Source: Ilumatobacteraceae bacterium | GTDB lineage: Bacteria > Actinomycetota > Acidimicrobiia > Acidimicrobiales > Ilumatobacteraceae | Length of the DNA stretch: 64,000 nucleotides | Direction of reading: 5' to 3' | Assembly: GCA_017856375.1 (NCBI GenBank) | Contig: JAFMFC010000002.1 | Location: 26,740 to 90,739, forward strand | Translations under genes and position numbers: made by a program | In this document: positions 59,354-64,000 of the stretch, piece after piece | How positions within the stretch are numbered: the first letter of the stretch is position 1 | Layout of the letters: each line of letters begins with the position of its first letter | Notes under the pieces: generated by a model | Told to the model about the DNA's origin: nothing | The model's database searches: none | What the model saw: only the letters and a program-made list of their open reading frames with translations

Positions 59354-60216
59354 CAGTTGTCGCCGAGGCCCAATTTCTGACGCACGATCGAATGGAAATG
59401 AGGTGTCTGAAAACGAACGAACACCGCATCGGATTCGTCCTGTCCGAACGTCACCTCATCGTGCTCGGTGAGACTCGCCACCTTTCTGCCGTCAATCGCG
59501 ACATCGACTGGACGCGTACCCACGACGCGGATGTGTACCGATTCAGACGCGTCAAGAACCATCGAGCGGTCGAACAGCATGTGTGGAGAGACCGGTGTCA
59601 CAAGAATTGCCCGATGGCGTGGTGAAACGAGTGGTCCACGCGCCGAAAGTGAGTATGCGGTGCTGCCCGTCGGCGTGGCGACGATGAGTCCGTCCGCCGA
59701 GTAGCGAGCAAAGGACTCACCGTTGATCGAGAGATCGAGCCAAATGGTGTGGCCCGACGTTTGTTTCTCAAGCACCACCTCGTTCAATGCGCGCCACGAG
59801 ATCGCTGGCCGACCTTCACGTTCCGCAAGGACAGCGCGAACCATCATTCGCCGATCGAGGACGAAGTCCTTGCCTTCCGTGCCCGTCATCCACTTGACGA
59901 TCCGCTTGACGAGTTCGTCCGGAACGACCTCGGTCAGATAACCGAGCGTCCCTACGTTGACGGCCATGATCGGCACTGCCTTGCCATCAAGTGTTTGAAC
60001 GGCGCGCAAAACGGTGCCGTCACCACCCAACGCAAGCACCAGGTTTGCTTCTCCGGCCGGACGTTCGCTTGCTAGTCCTTTGAGTCCATGAGCCGCAGCG
60101 TCACTCGGCGACATCCACACCTCATGCCCCCCGCCTTCAGCCCAACGAACGAGCGCATTAACGAGTTCGGGAACCTCGGGGCGATCGTGGTGGCCCAAGA
60201 CATAGAACTTGGTCAT
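59353..60216 (-). CDS. nadK: NAD kinase
   Basis: LALGGDGTVLRAVQ, NVGTLGYLTEV, ADGLIVATPTGSTAYSLSARGPLVSP. Confidence 0.95.
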   Translation of the reverse strand: MTKFYVLGHHDRPEVPELVNALVRWAEGGGHEVWMSPSDAAAHGLKGLASERPAGEANLVLALGGDGTVLRAVQTLDGKAVPIMAVNVGTLGYLTEVVPDELVKRIVKWMTGTEGKDFVLDRRMMVRAVLAEREGRPAISWRALNEVVLEKQTSGHTIWLDLSINGESFARYSADGLIVATPTGSTAYSLSARGPLVSPRHRAILVTPVSPHMLFDRSMVLDASESVHIRVVGTRPVDVAIDGRKVASLTEHDEVTFGQDESDAVFVRFQTPHFHSIVRQKLGLGDN

Positions 60217-60225
60217 GGCATCACA

Positions 60226-60975
60226 CTAATCAGAGGGTCTTGCGGGCCCCTTGTGGAACCAGGTCAAGTACTCGATGTTTCCCTTCTGTCCATGGATCGG
60301 CGACTTGATAGTCGTGCGCTCGCCGAGGCCTGCCTGCTGGAACGTGGTCACTACTTCTCGCACCGTTCGCTCTCGAATTCCCTGGTCGCTGATCACACCT
60401 CCGAAGCGGTCTGCCTCGGCCTTGGTGGCCTCGAACTGTGGTTTCACGAGCACCACTACATCAGCACTCTCGCGCATCACTCTGGTGACGGCGGGAATCG
60501 CCGAAGTTGCGGAAATGAAAGACAAGTCAACGACCACGATGTCGGCCACCGACTCCGGCAGTCGCTCCACGTCCTTTACGTTCACACCAGCCATCACCGT
60601 CACCCGCGCGTCACCGGCGAGACGCTCGTGCAACAGGTTCTCCCCGACATCAACTGCAATGACCTGTCGACATCCACGTTGGAGAAGACAGTCGGTGAAA
60701 CCGCCGGTCGACGAGCCCAAGTCGACTGCCACGAGATCGGTCACATCGATAGACCACGTTGCCAATGCGTGGTCGAGCTTCTCCCCGCCACGCGAAACGA
60801 ACCGCGACGGCTGGACGATCAGCAATTGATCGGCCTCGGCCACCAGCCGATTCGGGTTGTTTGCCACGGCGCCATTCACGAGTACCCGATCGAGATCGAT
60901 GAGCCGACGCGCGTCATCAACGGTTTCAGCGAGACCGCGAGCAACAAGTACCGCGTCGAGCTTGGCTCTTCTCAT
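60226..60975 (-). CDS. tlyA: TlyA-family rRNA 2'-O-methyltransferase
   Basis: MRRAKLDAVLVARGLAETVDDARRLIDLDRVLVNG S4-like domain, VAVDLGSSTGGFTDCLLQRG. Confidence 0.93.
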   Translation of the reverse strand: MRRAKLDAVLVARGLAETVDDARRLIDLDRVLVNGAVANNPNRLVAEADQLLIVQPSRFVSRGGEKLDHALATWSIDVTDLVAVDLGSSTGGFTDCLLQRGCRQVIAVDVGENLLHERLAGDARVTVMAGVNVKDVERLPESVADIVVVDLSFISATSAIPAVTRVMRESADVVVLVKPQFEATKAEADRFGGVISDQGIRERTVREVVTTFQQAGLGERTTIKSPIHGQKGNIEYLTWFHKGPARPSD

Positions 60976-61751
60976 CCGCGAAGGATCTCATCCACGACAT
61001 CGGCCAGTGTGTCGCGTTCCATGGTCACGGGAACCTTGCCATTGGCCTCACTCACGTTCGATCGAACGCGCGCAAAGCGACACCCAAGCAGACGAGCAAA
61101 GGCTCCATCGGTCGACACCCGATCGCCCACCATCCAGGATGTCGACATGTCGTGTTGCCCGAAGTGTGATCGCACCAATTGAGCCATCGGGAGATGGGGC
61201 TTACCCGCGATAATGGGCTGGACACCGGAAGCCGTGGCGACTGCCGCAACGATCGACCCACCACCGGGGATCGGTCCGTCGGGAGTGGGATATGTGGCGT
61301 CGTCATTGGTTGCAACGAACGTCGCTCCGCTGCGAATGGCGCTCGACAACGCGTGCAGACCATAAAAGTCGAAATGGCGATGGAAACCGACGACCACGTG
61401 ATCGAACTGCCCAGTGGGACCATTTTCGACGAGCACAATCTCCCCATCCACTTTTCGGGCCAAGGCGTCCACGACGCCGGGGCCTCCGCCCACCAACACT
61501 CGGCTGCCGGCGCCGACCACTTCGGCAGCAGCCAAAGACGACGTGAGAACTCGCCCGCGGGCTCGCACCCCAATCTGTTCCAATGCAGACTCCTGCTCGG
61601 CAACCGAGCGGTAGGAGTTGTTCGTGACGAAGGCAACTGGCACGCCAGCGTCATCGAGGCGCGAGATGGCAGCGACGGCTCCGGGCAGGGGTCGCTGCAT
61701 CAGCCACACGACTCCGTCCACGTCTAGAAGAACTGGTGATCTGACTGGCAC
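60972..61751 (-). CDS. HAD-superfamily hydrolase (NagD-like)
   Basis: LLDVDGVVWLMQRPLPGA, FVTNNSYRS, WMVGDRVSTDG. Confidence 0.9.
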   Translation of the reverse strand: MPVRSPVLLDVDGVVWLMQRPLPGAVAAISRLDDAGVPVAFVTNNSYRSVAEQESALEQIGVRARGRVLTSSLAAAEVVGAGSRVLVGGGPGVVDALARKVDGEIVLVENGPTGQFDHVVVGFHRHFDFYGLHALSSAIRSGATFVATNDDATYPTPDGPIPGGGSIVAAVATASGVQPIIAGKPHLPMAQLVRSHFGQHDMSTSWMVGDRVSTDGAFARLLGCRFARVRSNVSEANGKVPVTMERDTLADVVDEILRG

Positions 61752-61760
61752 ACTGTCATT

Positions 61761-62945
61761 GTGCCTCGATTTGAACCCTTCCGCGCCCTGCGTTACTCAT
61801 CGCGCCTTCCCTTGGGCGACGTGTGCGCTCCGCCTTATGACGTGTTGAGTGAGCACGATCGAGAACGATTGGGTTTGCACCACGAAGTCAACATTGTCCA
61901 TGTCGACATGCCGATCGGCGACGAACACGATCGCTATGAGGTTGCGGCATCAGTGCTTGCCCGCTGGATTCACGATGGAGTCATGGTTCGCGACGACAAA
62001 CCCTCCTTCACCTTGTACCGGATGGAGTTCATCGACGCGCTGGGCAGACAGCGTCGGACCGTTGGGGTGCTTGGCGCGCTAGAAGTTCGCGACGAAGGGG
62101 CAGGCGGAGTACTTCCGCACGAGCGCACCACACCAAAGGCAAAGACCGACCGTTTACAACTCACGCGTGCCACGCGTGCCAATTTGTCTCCCGTTTGGGG
62201 CCTCTCACTCGCCGAGGGATTGACCGATGCCCTCTCGTTACCCGGCGAGGAGGTAGGTCGTTTCACCGACGAGACCGGTGTTACCCACATCGTGGAACGC
62301 ATCGTGGATCCCGAGCGTCTCGCAGCAATTTCGAGCCTGATCTCGGCTCAACCAGTGGTGATCGCCGACGGGCATCATCGTTACGCAATCAGTCGTACGT
62401 ACCGCGACGAATGCAGAGCATCGGGCGTGCTCCCCGAAAGCGAGTTGACACTCACTTATGTGAACGAATTGGTATCCGATCAGCTCAGCGTGCAAGCGAT
62501 CCATCGCCTCTACCGAGCAGTCAACTTCTCTGAGCTGAAGGCTCACCTTGAGAAGTCCTTCGACATGGCCGAAGGTGGTTCTGCTAACCCGCAGGTGCTC
62601 ACCGAAATCGATCGTCGCGACGCACTCGCACTCGTTGACATGAATGGCAACGTGACCTGGATGACTCCCAAGCCTGGTCGTTTTGATGGAGTGCGCGACC
62701 TCGACAGTGCTCGTTTGGAACATGCATTGCAGGGATTCGAGCACGATGTCGCCTATCAGCACGGTTATCACGAGGTCATGCACGAGCTGAACAACGAGCG
62801 AGCCGCTGCCGCAGTGTTCATCAAACCCGTGTCCGTTGCGGAGATTCAGCGAACGGCCCACGAAGGTCTGTTGATGCCACCGAAATCCACGTTCTTCACA
62901 CCGAAGCTGCGAACCGGCTTGGTGCTGCGCGAAATCGATGCATGA
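61761..62945 (+). CDS. DUF1015 family protein
   Basis: PFRALRYSSRLPLGDVCAPPYDVLSEHDRERL, VIADGHHRYAISRTYRDE. Confidence 0.88.
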   Translation: MPRFEPFRALRYSSRLPLGDVCAPPYDVLSEHDRERLGLHHEVNIVHVDMPIGDEHDRYEVAASVLARWIHDGVMVRDDKPSFTLYRMEFIDALGRQRRTVGVLGALEVRDEGAGGVLPHERTTPKAKTDRLQLTRATRANLSPVWGLSLAEGLTDALSLPGEEVGRFTDETGVTHIVERIVDPERLAAISSLISAQPVVIADGHHRYAISRTYRDECRASGVLPESELTLTYVNELVSDQLSVQAIHRLYRAVNFSELKAHLEKSFDMAEGGSANPQVLTEIDRRDALALVDMNGNVTWMTPKPGRFDGVRDLDSARLEHALQGFEHDVAYQHGYHEVMHELNNERAAAAVFIKPVSVAEIQRTAHEGLLMPPKSTFFTPKLRTGLVLREIDA

Positions 62946-64000
62946 TCAGCGACCGAGGTCGCGCAAACGATCGTCAATGTCGTAAAACGACTTGTCGTAT
63001 CGCTTGACTAGCTGGAACATATTGCGGGCCTTGATCGGATCTCCCGCTTTGTCGTACAGATCCGCGAGGGCGTACCACGTGCGCAGATGATGCTCCTGCG
63101 GTCGAGAGGGCTCTTTCGACGCCTTCTCCATGAGTCGAATGGCCGACTGAATGTTGCCCCGCTCTGCCAAGCTGTTGGCAGCAACGATTCTTCCCTCGGA
63201 AACGGTCGCTGCATCCGGCGAAGCGTCACGCAACTCCGCCCATACTGCGTCCACTTGTTCGTGTCGACCAAGCGCACGATAACAATCGGCAAGCACGGGA
63301 TGGACGATCATCTGCGCGCGGTCTAGGTGACGCGCAGCTTCAAGATGATCTGCAGCCTTCAGCCAGTCACCCATGCGGTACAGCGACAGACCGAGCAACT
63401 CTCGCACCATCGCCACTTCTGGCGCATCGGCCGCAATCGGACCGAGGATCTGTTTGGCGTCCTTCCATCGCTCAGCCTGAAAGGCTTCGAGCGCTTTGGC
63501 TAAGCGGCGAGCCTGACGAAGTCCGTCACGCTCCCCGAGTGCAGCGGAGAGCGGACCAAGCGCACGCGAATTGACCGTCTCCATTGCTTCACCAGTGCGC
63601 TGGCGAACTGGCTCCTGCTCACTTCGCTTCGAGGACTTTCGTGGACGGACTGGACCCTCATCGATCCATCGCTCTTCACTTGGGCGCTCATAGGGAACTT
63701 CGCCGCGCTTGTACTTGCGGCCACCCTTGGTGCGACGAATCTCGTCAGCGCGACGCTGCGCGTCGGTGAGTGGGCGTTCCGGACGATCACCATCTCGACG
63801 CGGTCGAGCCGAGCGATCAAATTCTCGCCGTGGTCGCGCCGACCGCTCACCAGAACGTTCACCAAAGCTTCGCCTACTTGGGCCGCGATCACCTTCGCTA
63901 CGGCGACGGATTTCCCCAGCTCCTTCCCGACGCGGTCTTGATGGCCGCTCACCATCTCTCCGCGGTCGTCCCGACCGCTCGCCTTCACCACGGGGGCGAA
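62946..64000 (-). CDS. TPR-repeat protein with long RPRR-rich N-terminal extension (truncated by the window edge)
   Basis: The 62946..63584 ORF frame has no stop upstream to the window end; upstream translation reads ...RPRGEGERSGRPRRDGERPSRPRREGAGEIRRRSEGDRGPSRRFGEGSRERSARPRREFDRSARPRRDGDRPERPLTDAQRRADEIRRTKGGRKYKRGEVPYERPSEERWIDEG... Confidence 0.75.
   Translation of the reverse strand, partial: RPRGEGERSGRPRRDGERPSRPRREGAGEIRRRSEGDRGPSRRSFGERSGERSARPRREFDRSARPRRDGDRPERPLTDAQRRADEIRRTKGGRKYKRGEVPYERPSEERWIDEGPVRPRKSSKRSEQEPVRQRTGEAMETVNSRALGPLSAALGERDGLRQARRLAKALEAFQAERWKDAKQILGPIAADAPEVAMVRELLGLSLYRMGDWLKAADHLEAARHLDRAQMIVHPVLADCYRALGRHEQVDAVWAELRDASPDAATVSEGRIVAANSLAERGNIQSAIRLMEKASKEPSRPQEHHLRTWYALADLYDKAGDPIKARNMFQLVKRYDKSFYDIDDRLRDLGR

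Noticed and set aside
60088-61182. 364-aa plus-strand ORF opposite nadK/tlyA/HAD
   Set aside because: Antisense to three confidently assigned genes, with low-complexity non-protein-like composition. Shadow ORF.
63500-63991. 163-aa minus ORF at the window end
   Set aside because: Out of frame with the TPR gene. The TPR frame is itself open through the region and encodes the RPRR-rich extension.

Overview
The window is a densely coded actinobacterial chromosome segment, probably Acidimicrobiia-like (inferred from gene content and synteny only). It holds about 70 protein-coding genes and one tRNA-Pro(GGG). I saw no rRNA, CRISPR array, transposase, integron or prophage block. Recognisable blocks are: typA; tal-tkt; a complete Pup-proteasome locus (trmI, ARC/Mpa, dop, pup, prcB, prcA, pafA) running into lepB, tatA/B, tatC and a HelY-type helicase; a pgsA-FHA-FtsR/MerR-DUF151-MerR block; der/ispH; an NMT1-type ABC transporter; aroA-tyrA-rluB-scpB-scpA; and an xerD-nudix-pyrG-recN-nadK-tlyA-HAD-TPR block. 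Most of it is core housekeeping and I found no clear new multi-gene system. The observations most worth a second look are: (1) a fused double ThyX-like protein whose catalytic signature motifs appear split between its two halves; (2) a pyrG leader with three mutually exclusive complementary segments, one overlapping the Shine-Dalgarno; (3) a stand-alone diacylglycerol-kinase C-terminal-like domain lacking the catalytic domain; (4) Pup ending in GGE although Dop is present, in a locus where pafBC are absent and lepB is present; (5) a TPR protein with a long RPRR-repeat N-terminal extension that the ORF track truncated; (6) a GarA-locus FHA protein carrying an N-terminal zinc ribbon; (7) a domain-permuted NDP-forming acyl-CoA synthetase. 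All calls come from reading the sequence and ORF translations; no database search was run.
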